Shown: piece after piece, positions 1-11,262 of the stretch
How positions within the stretch are numbered: the stretch's first letter is position 1
Layout of the letters: every line of letters begins with the position of its first letter
Notes under the pieces: generated by a model
Told to the model about the DNA's origin: nothing
The model's database searches: none
Seen by the model: the letters and a program-made list of their open reading frames with translations, nothing else
NCBI GenBank assembly: GCA_029237695.1
Contig: CM055266.1
Coordinates: 111,431,370-111,495,369 of the forward strand
DNA length: 64,000 bases
Reading direction: 5' to 3'
DNA from: Conchocele bisecta
Taxonomy: Eukaryota; Mollusca; Bivalvia; Lucinida; Thyasiridae
Translations under genes and position numbers: made by a program

Positions 1-1834
1 TCATAAAGCACATTTGGCCAAATTTCTGTTTCTTCCATTAGTGTGTGTTCAAAATCTCATGTCAATTAATTGCTCGACCGTTCACTTAGAATGCAGAATA
101 TGCCATTTAGAGGGTCTAAGTTGAAAAAAATTTCAGGGTGAGGACCCCCAGACCCCCCGACCGTCCGAATTGGCCGTGGCACTATTTTAGGCACCGCTAC
201 GGGCCTGGTACATGTATTTTGCAGAGTTACTTCCCACAACTAGCCCAAAATTGATATACATATTATTTAATACATTTAAGAGATTTTGTCTATATAAAAT
301 GACTATTGTAGATTTATAAATCCATGCATATTTGTACCTAGTACCAAAAGGTTACTCTAGAATACTCCCGTATCGTTCGTACACAGAGTATTCTGCAGAG
401 TTACTTCCCGCAACTAATTTGTACCCACTTTTTTTTGGGAAAAATGGGTATATTCTGTTTGTCACAAGTGTCCGTTCATACATACGTCTCACGTCCATAC
501 ATGTATGTCCATCACGTTTTCTTGTCAGAGGAAACACTTTTAAACCATAACAGACATGATAGATCTACATGTATTTGCGAACAGTAACTCTTGCAATCTA
601 CTCCCCTACCGTCCGTAGATGTGCAGTACAGTAACAGTAGTCGATAGGCCAGGTACCTGATTTGGGGGTGATTGGTACCACAGAAAGGGGCAAAACGGCA
701 CTGTACTTTTCTTATTACCCAATGTCTGTAGTGTCAGAATCTCTTTGCTGGACGTCTGTATATTGTAGCTTATCGGTAGTAAATAGGTCAAATGAGGTCA
801 AAGGTCAAAATGTATAGCACCTTTACCAAAGTACACATTTACGTCATATCTCTCTAACCAGAGTGGATATGATCTTGAAACTTGGTACATGTACTTGTTA
901 TATATTGATGATACACATAAACAAATTATGTCCACTTGACCTCTTCAAAAGGTCAACAAAACTAAGGTCAACAAAACTAAGGTCAAAGGTCAAAATCTGC
1001 ATTTTTTCTTAATATGGTGTCATAAGTTACACAATTATTGTCATGTTATAATCATTATGACCAGGAAAGAACGATGCACGTGATTGGCAATACATGTGTA
1101 AACAAAATAAATATAAAATATGACACCATTATACCATTATACATTCAACAAGGAGGTCAAAGTTCAAACCAATGAACACGTGACACTGGTGTTTTTTCAC
1201 ATTTTCTTATATTAAAAAAACAACAGCAAACAAACAATTTACATTAACTGTAACAGTTGTACTTATACAGTCTTCCTAGTACATATTTATGTTTACCAAT
1301 ATAATTTAATACTGATGAAACAAGCAATTGTTATTTCAATTGGAATAGTGTCATGAGAAAAAGGGTATTATTGACTATGTGACCAGTGCACACTGAACGA
1401 TGAGCATATGGTCTCCAGCCGAAATAACTACCATCACTTGAATTATATGAAGTGGATTGACCATTGAAATCTAGATTGCAACATATGTTTATATAGAAGA
1501 TGGTTTTGATTTGATATACAAAAATGACACTTTAATATAGCATTTACAACTAGCTTTGATGATCACCGTACCGTACGGAAAGTGTTAAGCTCTGGTATTT
1601 AGTACACCATTTTGTTTAGTTCACCTGCTTAGTCTAGTTGCGAACATGCTGATCAAGCCACACAGTGCATGCTCAACACCTTACACCATATCAAAATGTT
1701 AACGCATTTACGCCATGGCGCATAGCATGGTGATACAGTCTCTGACACAAATACACCGGTGCAATGGATAAATGCAATATTCTTTACTGGTTCTCGCAAT
1801 CGGCAATTACCATTAATTTCTTGACCTTTCTCTG
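1..1834. other. AT-rich non-coding DNA with GGTCAAAGGTCA-type repeats
   Basis: No convincing coding signal is present. The stretch around 780-1160 repeats short direct motifs of the form GGTCAAAGGTCAAAA, resembling the hexamer pairs bound by nuclear receptors. Similar GACCTTGACCTTTTGACC strings recur at 13.3 and 36.7-37.3 kb inside tandem repeats, so they are more likely repeat debris than regulatory sites. The small ORFs here overlap on both strands and look random. Confidence 0.6.
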
Positions 1835-3560
1835 TTAGTCGGCCCTATCATCATCACTGTCCTCATCGTCGATGGGTGACGCCTCCCCTTCTGTATCGAT
1901 CATATTGGTACAGTCCTTTAGTCGGCATACATCCGTACATTTGAGTCCATTAGATAGACACTGGCAGCTAGGACGTTGACACACACGGGTACATTTGCAT
2001 GAAACAAATTCCAATATTTCCTGTGGTGCTGGAGCGCCGGTCATCCATTGTATTGCCAACACACTGTCTTCAATCTTCCACCCATGGTTGTCATTAGGTC
2101 TTGGAACATCTGCCTCTGCGACCAAGCTACGTCTCCAGATGGCACATTGATAGTTTGCTCTCAATGTGTGCTGATACACACAGTCTTTACATGGTGGAAG
2201 CTGTCCCGATTCAACTGATCCATTTTTTTGCACGCCACAACTGGAACCGTAGCTCATTCACCTGGCGGATTGGCGTGCGAGCAGCGTACAACTTGCAAGT
2301 GAACTCTTGGATAACAGAAAATATGTCATCTGTCAAGCACCATTCCCGTCCTAGTGTTGCCAATGCATTTTGAAACGTGGGTGAATGCTGCAAGAGTTTC
2401 ATACCCTTTAATCTACCTTGTCCAGAAAATGCACTGGTTGGGTCGCAGCCGGTGATAGCATGTAGACCCAGCAGCGAATCGCATATGTCATCTCCTGTTG
2501 TCATAGCTATTTTATTGATGCTGATTAGTCTAGTTCTGTTCTTGGTGCCACATCGCATGTAAAGTTTGCAGTTCAATTTGCTAGCAAATGCTAAGCACAG
2601 TATCATGACATCCGTGTCCACTGCTACTACTGTCACAGACTCAAATCCAGCATCAGATGCGTGTTTAGCGTGAAGAAGTATACGTGTGTCGGCTTCCTCT
2701 TGAGTTGTTTGAAGTTCTTCAACAACTTCGACAGCAGTCCTTGATATCCTGTGACATTTTTTGCCGTTTGTAACAAACACCACTTTTCCTGCATTTCTTG
2801 CCAATCGGATGCGAAGAATTCTGTCAACTTTTCCTTGCTTAATGTACATGCCAATAGGCGCCTCCAGTTCTTAATTATGTGTGTCGCCAGTATTGTTGAG
2901 AATAAAACTCCTCCGTCTGCACCTCTCTTTGTTCGCTCTGCTTGCTTGATATATGATTCTCTGTATAGATCAAACACAACATCAATCCGTTCACTGGTAA
3001 ATCCACTCTGCAATACATTGGTTAGTAGTTGTTTTGATTACTCTGCAAATGTACTGCCATCGCCATGCAGATTATGTACGAGAGACATACCATCAATGAC
3101 TGTAGCAGATGGTAAGGGGGCATGTTCCTCCGAGGATACTTGTTTTTCAAGATGTCTTGCCAACGCCGCTTTGTTTGTTTTTCTTAGTGATCCATCACAA
3201 TTCGCCAGCGACCACGGCATGGGTCCGAGAGGATGCTTTAGTACTTGTTTGATGTCCAGTTGTCTACTATTGGCGATCAATATCATTCTTCCGAATAGAT
3301 CGTGATCTGCTTTAAGTATTGTTTCTTTATCACTGGATCTAGCGCTGACTTTCTTTTGCATATTTTTGAATGGTTTCAGGTTCTGTCTCGGAAGTCTGTC
3401 ATAGAACGATGTTCCTTTGCTAAGTCGAGACTCGACAAATGTCTGATATGCCTTTTCCCCTTTTTCGTGCGCTTTTAGAAGGTCATTCGTAATATCCGCA
3501 GGAGTAGCAATACCGGATGATATGCTTAGGAGATCTGCACCTTCGGCTTGAAATGGGTCA
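1835..3560 (-). pseudogene. PIN-like / CXC (tesmin-TSO1-like) multicopy protein, broken copy
   Basis: Reading leftwards from about 3560, one protein can be followed through several frames. An N-terminal region runs into an in-frame TAA at 3038-3040. A middle region follows in the same frame, a frameshift occurs near 2785-2800, and then comes a core with EEADTR, VDTDVM and HAITGCDPTSAF. Another frameshift lies near 2215-2225 at a T run. The C-terminus is cysteine-rich (CKCTRVC, CQCLSNGLKC, CRLKDC), as in CXC/TCR DNA-binding domains, and ends in an acidic tail. Acidic residues spaced like EEADTR, DTD and GCD recall PIN-type nucleases; that is a family-level memory, not a search. This arrangement is widespread as uncharacterised multicopy proteins in molluscs and corals. 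Several lesions make it a pseudogene. An upstream exon or lost N-terminus may lie beyond 3560. Confidence 0.7.
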
Positions 3561-4102
3561 ATCCAATAACTAATTTATATTTTTGTACCAAAATTTAGAA
3601 ACTACTGCGTAACTGAATTACTAACATTTTTCAAGCAAGTAGAATAGAAGGGATTGGTGAAATAAAGCCCAATTGAAAAATGGCCGCCAAAATAAATTAT
3701 TTTCAAACAAAAGCAGTTAACATTAATTGCCACACAACTGGTATTACCTATTTTTATGCTATGTTTTGATGGTTAGCTATCACTTAAATATGTATCGATG
3801 AATACATGCGAATAAAGGATCTGGAATCTATTTTATTTAAAAATGGCCGCCATACGGTGTTACATTAAATTCACCCCAACGATACCAGACATCGTTAATA
3901 CCATTAACTTTGTGAATTACAGTTATTTAAAATGGTTTTCTTGTTTAAAACAAAACACAAAGTATATAAACTATGAAAATAATTGAAATATATTCAAATT
4001 CGACATGTTTCACCATTGTTCGGAAACATGCTGGAACAGTCCTTTTTTTGCTGTCTCTGGTTGGGCCGAAATGTCATGTTGCCGAAAATATACAAATATT
4101 AA
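3561..4102. other. AT-rich spacer with two ATGGCCGCC motifs
   Basis: No gene seen. Motifs of the form AAATGGCCGCC occur near 3678 and 3841. They belong to a YY1-like motif family that recurs in several AT-rich repeats of this window. Confidence 0.5.
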
Positions 4103-4291
4103 GACAGAGCAGATGTTATTCTAGACGAAACTGTGTCGGAATACACCATGTCAGAGACAACGGCATACGCTAAATTGTTTGATTATGTTCGGACTGATCT
4201 CATAGGACACCCACATATAAAACTGACCACATTTATGCAGGAAGAAGGTGTAACTGAAATTAGACCGCATACTAAAAAACATATACTTTAG
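4103..4291 (+). pseudogene. Coding-like fragment, unrecognised multicopy protein
   Basis: An open frame of about 62 codons ends at a TAG at 4289-4291. Its composition is unlike the surrounding DNA: helical, charged segments such as DETVSEYTMSE and VTEIRPHTKKHI. It resembles the N-terminal parts of uncharacterised repeated bivalve proteins that carry a segment like TKKNIRRKLE, but I cannot name the family. Reading continues plausibly in another frame after the TAG (RRIYAHRQY), which suggests a frameshift. No promoter or splice sites were identified. It may be a relic of a transposon-borne gene. Confidence 0.35.
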
Positions 4292-6719
4292 AAGAATTTA
4301 TGCGCACCGTCAGTACTTTATGCATCCTGTTTGGGGCATGGAACCTAGAACTGTACATATAATACTTCTACTTTCTGCCTGTCCAAAGTTAGCCGCTATA
4401 CTATTTGTTTTATTCAGAATACTGATACTATACAATGAGTTAAATGAGACCACATATAATAGACCACCGTACATTGGTAATAACAGAAAAGAGATGCACT
4501 GTATGACAAGCTGTGGAAAACCAACGCATGGTGATACATTATATAATCTACAATTCCTAGTTCTATTTGTTATATTTTCGGATATGATAAACAACCCTAG
4601 ACATGTACATTTAACAAGATACTAAAAGGAGACACATCAACATATGTATAGAAGAAACGCAATACAACAGGCTAAACACATAACACGCACATACCGTGGC
4701 ACAAACATGCATTCCACGACCAGGAGTTGGAATATTGATTTAAGTTATATTGGTGTAACATATAACATTGTTATATTATTAAATGTACTTACATTTCTGT
4801 AATCATACTCTGCTGGCCTTGGAATTCATGCTTATGAAAATATGTACCATTCCAGAATGTGTTTGTGTGGTTGCAACGAGAAGGATTTCTTATATTGCAT
4901 TTGTTTGGAATTTGTATCACTGTATGCGCAATGAAAGTCGAACAATTAACATACATGTGGTTGATTAGTCAGAACCTCGCATGTGTATAAACATAGTCAA
5001 TTAATGTGCTACATGAGTGAATGGCATATCCATTTCATATTGGCTTGTAACTATTAATAGCCCATCTACACTTACGTTCGGTAAAGCATGCATGTGCATG
5101 GGAAATAGAAAATAATACATCCACTAGACCAAACACCACTTCCTGGCCTGGAAAATAAGGATACTGTACCAAATACTCGCAGGTATGTCGAGTATTGAAT
5201 GTACACCAACATGGATTCCATGATTAGCGGTACACTGTCCCACAAACACACACTCATACAATCAGCTAGAAATAGAACGTGAGCCGCTTAGTATACGTTG
5301 TTTTGATAGTCGTGTTCGGCGATAGTCGTGGGTATCTTGAAATTGTTTGTAATGTTACTAATCAAAGCACTCTTGGTTACATTTCCGTCATGTTTCCCTG
5401 AGGTCAGTAATCAACATAAAGTAAGCAATGAGTAACGACCAACTATTAAATGAATGAAGTGATATGTAATTTTCTCTACATATTCAAACATGTATGTCAG
5501 ACTCATATACTCATGCTATTTATATCAAATGTTGGTTTCATGGACTATCACCTATATTACATGTTTACGTACACAAAGTGGTATTAACAGAACACTGTGC
5601 AACAGTAGTGTAATGTCGACAATTCTAACTGTCAATTATCTTATTTGGCGGTAATTTCGCGCATAGATTCAATTGTCGCCGAAAGTGCATGCATGCTGTA
5701 TGGTATATTATATTAATTGGCTATATTACATGCTTTCGCTTAAATATGATGTTGTCATATGTATTGTGTTCATTTTGTTACTTATATAGACGTTTCTTCT
5801 TGCACAGTATGCCGTGCATGGTATTGCAGGAGACAAAATACAAAATGGAATAACACATGATACAATATGTTCCAATCTTAAGACAGATATATTATTACTA
5901 ATGAGTCTTGCTAGAGGATATTACACTTTTAATCATCAAACAAACACCTGTAAAGTCCACAAATCGCATGATAAGCATAAAGTACACTGTAATGCAAATG
6001 TAAAAACGGGTATACATTACAGCTTCTACTTATACTAAAACAGATATATAATACACAATTATCATTTTTATTTAGCCGCTACCGATATAATGTATATGTG
6101 GCTTTAGTTTCACTGCTACACATATTGTACGAAATGGCGGCCAATTTGAAAGTAAGCAAATCATATTTGCCTCAAACGAGTATTGCTAATCTTCTTTAGG
6201 CATGTCAATGGTTTATTCGTCGAAGCTGATCGGTTTGCTCTTGTCTGATATGTTTTGTGTAATACGCGAACTGAATTCCAGAAATTGCTGTTCCAATTTT
6301 ACAGTGATGGATATCTTAAATATGCAAATTAATATGTTTATGTTACTTTTCATGATCTTAGTAAGCTATAGATCAACGAATGTGCATGAAATGCGCGTGA
6401 TCTTTGCAGTTTGGAACGGGTACGTGAAACCGACATTGATATCAAAGTTATAAGTATAGCTTACGAAATTCGTATAAAATGGCGGCCATTTTGGATTTAC
6501 AAACTTCTCTTTATCTCGTAAAATTGATTTATAAGCATTTTATAACAGTTATCACAAATCAGAATTGCGCTTGCATTAACCATTATGTGACTGCTGAAAC
6601 AACGACGTTGCATATAAATATCCAAGAAACTGGATATATGCATTTCATAAAGGTCGGTCACATTGTACATGCAATATAACACATTTATACAACAAATGCT
6701 ATGTTTTGTTGCGTATTAT
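4292..6719. other. AT-rich non-coding DNA
   Basis: No supportable gene. Motifs ATGGCGGCC lie near 6132 and 6479, the latter followed by ATTTTGGATTT. Short ORFs occur on both strands at equal density and carry no recognisable motifs. Confidence 0.5.
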
Positions 6720-7430
6720 TGTATCCCCCGGACTCCGTCGGGGGATACTATGGATTTGACAGCGGTCCGCGTCCGCGTCCGCGTACGCGTCCGCGTACGC
6801 GTCCGCCGCAGACACTTCTTGTCCGGAGCATAACTCGAACACCCTTTGGAATATTTTCATGAAACTTCACACATGCATAGACCACGACCCGAAGGTGTGT
6901 CACGCACAAGAATGACAACTCTTGCATAGCTAATTTTTTAGTTATCTCCCTTTTTTTGTTTCCGCACTGATTTCGTGTCCGGAGCATAACTCGACCACCC
7001 TTTGGAATATTTTCATGAAACTTCACACATGCATAGACCACGACCCGAAGGTGTGTCGCGCACAAGAATGACAACTGTTGCATAGGTATTTTTTTAGTTA
7101 TCTCCCTTTTTTGTTTCGCGCACTGATTGACCATAACTCGAATACCCTTTGGAATATTTTTATGAAACTTCACACATTCAATTAGACCACGAACCGAAGG
7201 TGTGTCGTGCACAAGAATGACAACTCTTGCATAGTTAATTTTTGAGTTATCTCCCTTTTTTGTTTTCGCGCACTGATTTCCTGTCCGGAGCATAACTTGA
7301 CCACCATTTGGAATATTTTCATGAATCTTCACACATGCATAGACCACGACCCGGAGGTGTGTCGCGCATAAGAATGACAACTCTTGCGTAGCTAATTTTT
7401 GAGTTATCTCCCTTTTTTGTTTTGCCCACT
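6720..7430 (+). mobile_element. Pearl/Helentron-like element: hairpin head plus four core repeats
   Basis: The left end is a short hairpin, GTATCCCCCG ... CGGGGGATAC (6720-6749). A run of CGCGTCCG/CGCGTACG follows (about 6768-6812), then four imperfect tandem copies of a roughly 148-bp unit. Each copy contains CCGGAGCATAACTCGA, CATGCATAGACCACGA and GTTATCTCCCTTT. The same unit reappears at 10195-10262 and 10885-11190, and a matching right arm (GGGGGATACACAT then CATTTCTAGTT) lies at 11196-11262, so one larger element may be interrupted. Hairpin, CCGT-type tract and tandem core match the architecture of bivalve pearl elements (HINEs). Long ORFs across it are repeat artefacts. Confidence 0.6.
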
Positions 7431-7569
7431 CTACAAACTGGACAATAATGCATGAATACCCGTTTTCTTGTGTGCTCTGTACACCTTACCTGTAGAGAGA
7501 ACAATAGAGACTGGGAGAACCATTCACCTGTGCATGTGCTAGCATGTGCTAGCATGTGCAAATGTCCAG

Positions 7570-7907
7570 TCTTGACCACTCTTGACCACAGGTAATCTAT
7601 ACAGGTAAATTACTACATTGGATATTACATTTCCGTAAACTGTGTTGAAAATAGTGTGGCATTATGTGGACCTGTGCAGATATATGTAGATAAATATAGG
7701 ACTATTAAAGAAAAATTCTGGGCTCCAGTAGCAAGCATTATTATTTTTAATTTTTAAACTTTTCTTTTCCATTTTTTTTTTCATTTTTGTTTTCAAATTC
7801 TTTTTCAATTTTTGTCTAGTAGCATAAGGTCGTAAGTGCTATATACAGACTATTCACCTGGGCATGTGCTAGCATGTGCAACTGACCACTGACCACTTAC
7901 AGGTAAT
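7570..7907. repeat. About 265-bp dispersed unit, copy 1
   Basis: This unit contains AAACTGTGTTGAAAATA, GTGGACCTGTGCAGATAT, TTCTGGGCTCCAGTA and a T-rich tail. It recurs at about 9542-9770 and 9770-10025. The join between copies 1 and 2 is interrupted by the element at 7908-9541, and copies 2 and 3 give the uninterrupted junction. Confidence 0.65.
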
Positions 7908-9541
7908 TATACCCCCCCCCCGCAACGAAGTTGTGGGGGGTATACTGGAGTCAGCTTGTCCGTCCGTCCGTCCGTCCGTCCGTCCGGGCCAACATCGGGG
8001 GTTTAGGAGCTTAGGGTAAGGGTTAGTAACAAAGGATTCCTTTGTTATAGTCGGTAAGCTCGTAATTCCATTGATCTTTAGGAGCTAATCCTTTGATCTT
8101 TTAAAGAACAAAAAGCTCATAACTCCCAAATGTTTGAACGTCCGTCCGTCCGTCCGTCCGCCCGGTCCCGTCCGGTCCGGTCCGGTCCGTCCGTCCGTCC
8201 GGGCCAACATCGGGGGTTTAGGAGCTTAGGGTAAGGGTTAGTAACAAAGGATTCCTTTGTTATAGTCGGTAAGCTCCTAATTCCATTGATCTTTAGGAGC
8301 TAATCCTTTGATCTTTTAAAGAACAAATAGCTCATAACTCTCAAATGTTTGAACGTCCGTCCGTCCGTCCGTCCGTCCGTCCGTCCGTCCGTCCGTCCGT
8401 CCGTCCGTCCGTCCGTCCGTCCGTCCGTCCGTCCGTCCGTCCGTCCGTCCGTCCGTCCGCCCTCCGTCCGTTCCTGTCCTGTCCGTCCGTCCTCCGTCCT
8501 GTCCTGTCCGTCCGTCCGTCCGTCCGTCCGTCCGTCCGTCCGTCCGTCCGTCCGATTTGGTAACATAAATCATTGGCTTGCCTTCATGTCACAACCTAAT
8601 CCAAACTAGATGTGTCGTGTGAAGTGTCACTGGCTTTGGAAAGTCATAGTCATGCTGGATTCTGTGTAATAATGTCCGTGTTTCCGTGTTTCCGTCCGTC
8701 ACAAAACTTAACAATTGTAAATTTCCTTTTAAATTCTCTTTCCCTTTGCGGAAATCTTTCATGTTTTACCCGCCCCTTCTCTGACACTTCCCCTTCTCTG
8801 ACACTCATACATCATTCTGCAACAAACCTACGACCCCCATTTATGCCAGGGTTCAAGGTCACGGACTTAGAAACTTAGAAGAAAACGAAAACTTAACAAT
8901 TGTAAATTTCCTTTTAACTTCTCTTTCCCTTTGCGGAAATCTTTCATATTTTACCCGCCCCTTTTCTGACACTCATACATCATTCAGCAACAAACCTACG
9001 ACCCCCATTTATGCCAGGGGTCAAGGTCACGGACTTAGAAACTTAGAAAAAAAACGAAAACTTAACAATTGTAAATTTCCTTTTAACTTCTCTTTCCCTT
9101 TGCGGAAATCTTTCATAGTTTACCCGCCCCTTCTCTGACACTCATACATAATTCTGCAACAAACCTACGACACCCATTTATGCCAGGGCTGAAGGCCACG
9201 GACTTACAAACTTAGAAAAAAACTAAAACTTAACAAATGTAAATTTCCTTATAACTTCTCTTTGCCTTTGCGGAATGCAGTGATATTTTACCCGGCCCTT
9301 CTCTGACACTCGTACATCATTCTGCAACAAACCTACGACCCCCATTTATGCCAGGGGTCAAGGTCACGGACTTAGAATGTCTAGTTTGCTTTCAACTGGA
9401 ACCACCATCGCACTCTCCATATGTGCTGACATAGTCTTTTATCTGAAAATGATAGTATGCGAGCTGGAATTCATTCTAGGTCAGGGTTGACGCGGGGGGG
9501 GGGGGGGTATTCCGTAAGCCCCCGCTTACTGACAAATCTAG
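7908..9541 (+). mobile_element. Pearl/Helentron-like element with TCCG tracts and tandem core
   Basis: The element starts with a C-rich hairpin (ATACCCCCCCCC ... GGGGGGTATAC) and ends in AAATCTAGTT. Inside are two copies of a unit of about 228 bp (GGGCCAACATCGGGGG, TTAGGGTAAGGGTTAG, TTTGAACGTCCG), long TCCG runs, and four core repeats of about 170 bp (8700-9380: CTTAACAATTGTAAATTTCC, GACCCCCATTTATGCCAGGG). Flanking sequence AGGTAATT / TATACAGGTAA rejoins exactly as in the intact paralogue near 9770. This shows insertion between two Ts without obvious target duplication, as expected for Helentron-type transposition. Confidence 0.6.
8350..8555. repeat. (TCCG)n microsatellite
   Basis: A long TCCG tetranucleotide array is broken once by a CCTCCGTCCTGTCC segment near 8460-8510. 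Shorter arrays lie at 7966-7985, 8138-8160, 10308-10323 and 10432-10448. It is the ACGG-type tract typical of pearl elements. All ORFs here (serine-valine-arginine-proline or aspartate-glycine-arginine repeats) are artefacts of the array. Confidence 0.95.
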
Positions 9542-10025
9542 TTTATACAGGTAAATGATTATATTACATTTCCATAAACTGTGTTGAAAATATTGTGGCA
9601 ATACGTGGACCTGTGCATATATGATATGTAGATAAACATAGGACTATCAAAAAACATTCTGGGCTCCAGTAGGGAGCATTATTTTTTTATTTTTTTTAAA
9701 TTTAATTTTTTTTTTACATTTTTTGTTTTACATTCTTTTTCAATTTTTTAACTGACCACTAACTTATTACAGGTAATTTATACAGGTACATTATTACATT
9801 TACGTAAACTGTGTTGAGAATATTGTGGCAGTATGTGGACCTGTGCAGATATATGTAGATAAATATAGGACTATTAAAAAAAAATTCTGGGCTCCAGTAA
9901 CAAGCATTATTATTTTTAATTTTTAAACTTTTTTTTTCCATTTTTTTTTTTCATTTTTTTTTTCAAATTCTTTTTCAATTTTAGTCTAGTAGCATGAGGT
10001 CGTAAGTGCTATATACAGACTATTA
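9542..10025. repeat. About 240-bp dispersed unit, copies 2 and 3
   Basis: Two adjacent copies of the unit at 7570-7907 are each followed by long T-rich tails (TTTTTATTTTTTTTAA). The junction TTACAGGTAATTTATACAGG near 9770 is the uninterrupted version of the site occupied by the element at 7908-9541. Confidence 0.6.
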
Positions 10026-10037
10026 TCATATAATAAA

Positions 10038-10103
10038 ACAATTATTGACTAGTGAGCCATAGAATATAATCTGATATTCTATGGCTCACTAGTCAATAAT
10101 TGT
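10038..10103. repeat. Perfect 30-bp stem hairpin
   Basis: Two 30-bp arms (10038-10067 and 10074-10103) are exact reverse complements around the six-base spacer AATCTG. Each arm contains TGACTAGTGAGCCATAGAAT. A perfect stem implies recent origin or active maintenance compared with the diverged repeats around it. Confidence 0.9.
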
Positions 10104-10265
10104 ATAATATGTTCGGGCCTGTGAAAATTGCTTTCGGGCTCAGGCTCGAGGTCAAGGCGGGACAAGGCGAGGCATCTGATTCCGCGGAATTCTTGTTTAC
10201 TTATCTCCCTTCGTGCTCTGATTTTGTATCCAGAGCATAACTCGAACACCCTTTGGAATATTTGT

Positions 10266-10884
10266 ATGCCCCACCACGATAGTGGAGGGGGCATTTAGTG
10301 TTACCCTTGTCCGTCCGTCCGTCCGCACACACAAATGGGTACTTGTTGTAAGCTTGCGGGGATCTTATAGAGTAAAAACACAACAAGTATTCATTCGTAG
10401 GAACGTGTTTCCCGTCCTCCCGTCGTCCCGTCCGTCCGTCCGTCCGTCACAAAACTTTAACACTCGGGTAAATGTCTCATAATTTCTTCATCCTTCGACA
10501 GATCTCCTTCATATTTCATATACACATTGCTATAATGGTCCTCTACCGCGCTGTGCCAAATCCACGTTCGTCCTACCCCCGCTAAGCCCAGGGTTAAGAT
10601 CACATACTTAGTGCTTCAAAAACTTTAACGCTCAGGTAAATATCTTATAATTTCTGTTTTCTTTCACGGATCAGCTTTATATTTCATATATGCATTGCTC
10701 TAATGGTCCTCTACCGCCCTGTGCCAAATCCACGTTCGTCCTGCCCGCCAAGCCCAGGGTCAAGGTCACATACTTGGTGCTTCAAAAACTTTAACGCTCA
10801 GGTAAAAGAAAACTTGGAATTTGGCCTCATTTATTATCAAAGCGATATGTGGGACATCCGTGTTCTATGAACACATTTTCTAGT
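10266..10884 (+). mobile_element. Third pearl-like element, nested in a core repeat
   Basis: The element begins with the hairpin GCCCCACCACGATAGTGGAGG, then a TCCG tract, a second CCGT-rich block, and two to three copies of a core of about 163 bp (CATTGCT, TAATGGTCCTCTACCGC, CCAAATCCACGTTCGTCC). It ends in ACATTTTCTAGTT. It interrupts the older core repeat between GGAATATTTGT and TATTAAACTTCACACATG, so it inserted after that array formed. Confidence 0.6.
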
Positions 10885-11262
10885 TTATTAAACTTCACAC
10901 ATGCATAGAAGACGACCCAAAGGTGTGTCGTACGTAAGAATGACAACTCTTGCGTCGTTAATTTCTTATTTATCTCCCTTTGTTGTTTCGTGCACTGATT
11001 TCGGGTCCGGAGCATAACTCGAACATCCTTTGGAATATTTTCATGAAACTTCACACATGCATAGACCACGACCCTAAAGGTGTGTCACGCAAGAATGACA
11101 ACTCTTGCATCGCTAATTTTTTAGTTATCTCCCTTTGTTTTGCCGTCACTGATTTTGTCTCCGGAGCATAACTCGAACACCCTTTTTTCAAACAACTTGT
11201 GTATCTGAGGAGGGGGATACACATGCGCTTGTCGACAAGCGTCCATTTCTAGTTATTAATAC
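10885..11262 (+). repeat. Continuation of older core repeats and right arm
   Basis: Two further copies of the roughly 148-bp core seen at 6820-7430 lie here. A right arm follows, with GGAGGGGGATACACATGCGC and a terminal CATTTCTAGTT. The arm mirrors the hairpin head at 6720 and is probably the distal end of the same element type. Confidence 0.55.

Noticed and set aside
2751..3305. 184-codon plus-strand ORF
   Set aside because: Antisense shadow of the PIN/CXC pseudogene, whose conserved motifs are on the minus strand.
6748..7579. 210-codon minus-strand ORF with repeated HLRVVVYACVKFHEN
   Set aside because: It is the tandem core of a pearl-like element read through; the repeat also occurs in frames with stops elsewhere.
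7995..8010. TTAGGGTAAGGGTTAG, telomere-like
   Set aside because: Only two degenerate TTAGGG-type units inside a duplicated pearl unit; not an interstitial telomere array.
8300..8609. Six overlapping ORFs encoding SVRP or DGRT repeats
   Set aside because: They are translations of the TCCG microsatellite in all frames; no independent coding evidence.
6720..11262. CRISPR-like regular repeats
   Set aside because: Repeats are 150-190 bp and directly tandem without unique spacers; the context is eukaryotic.
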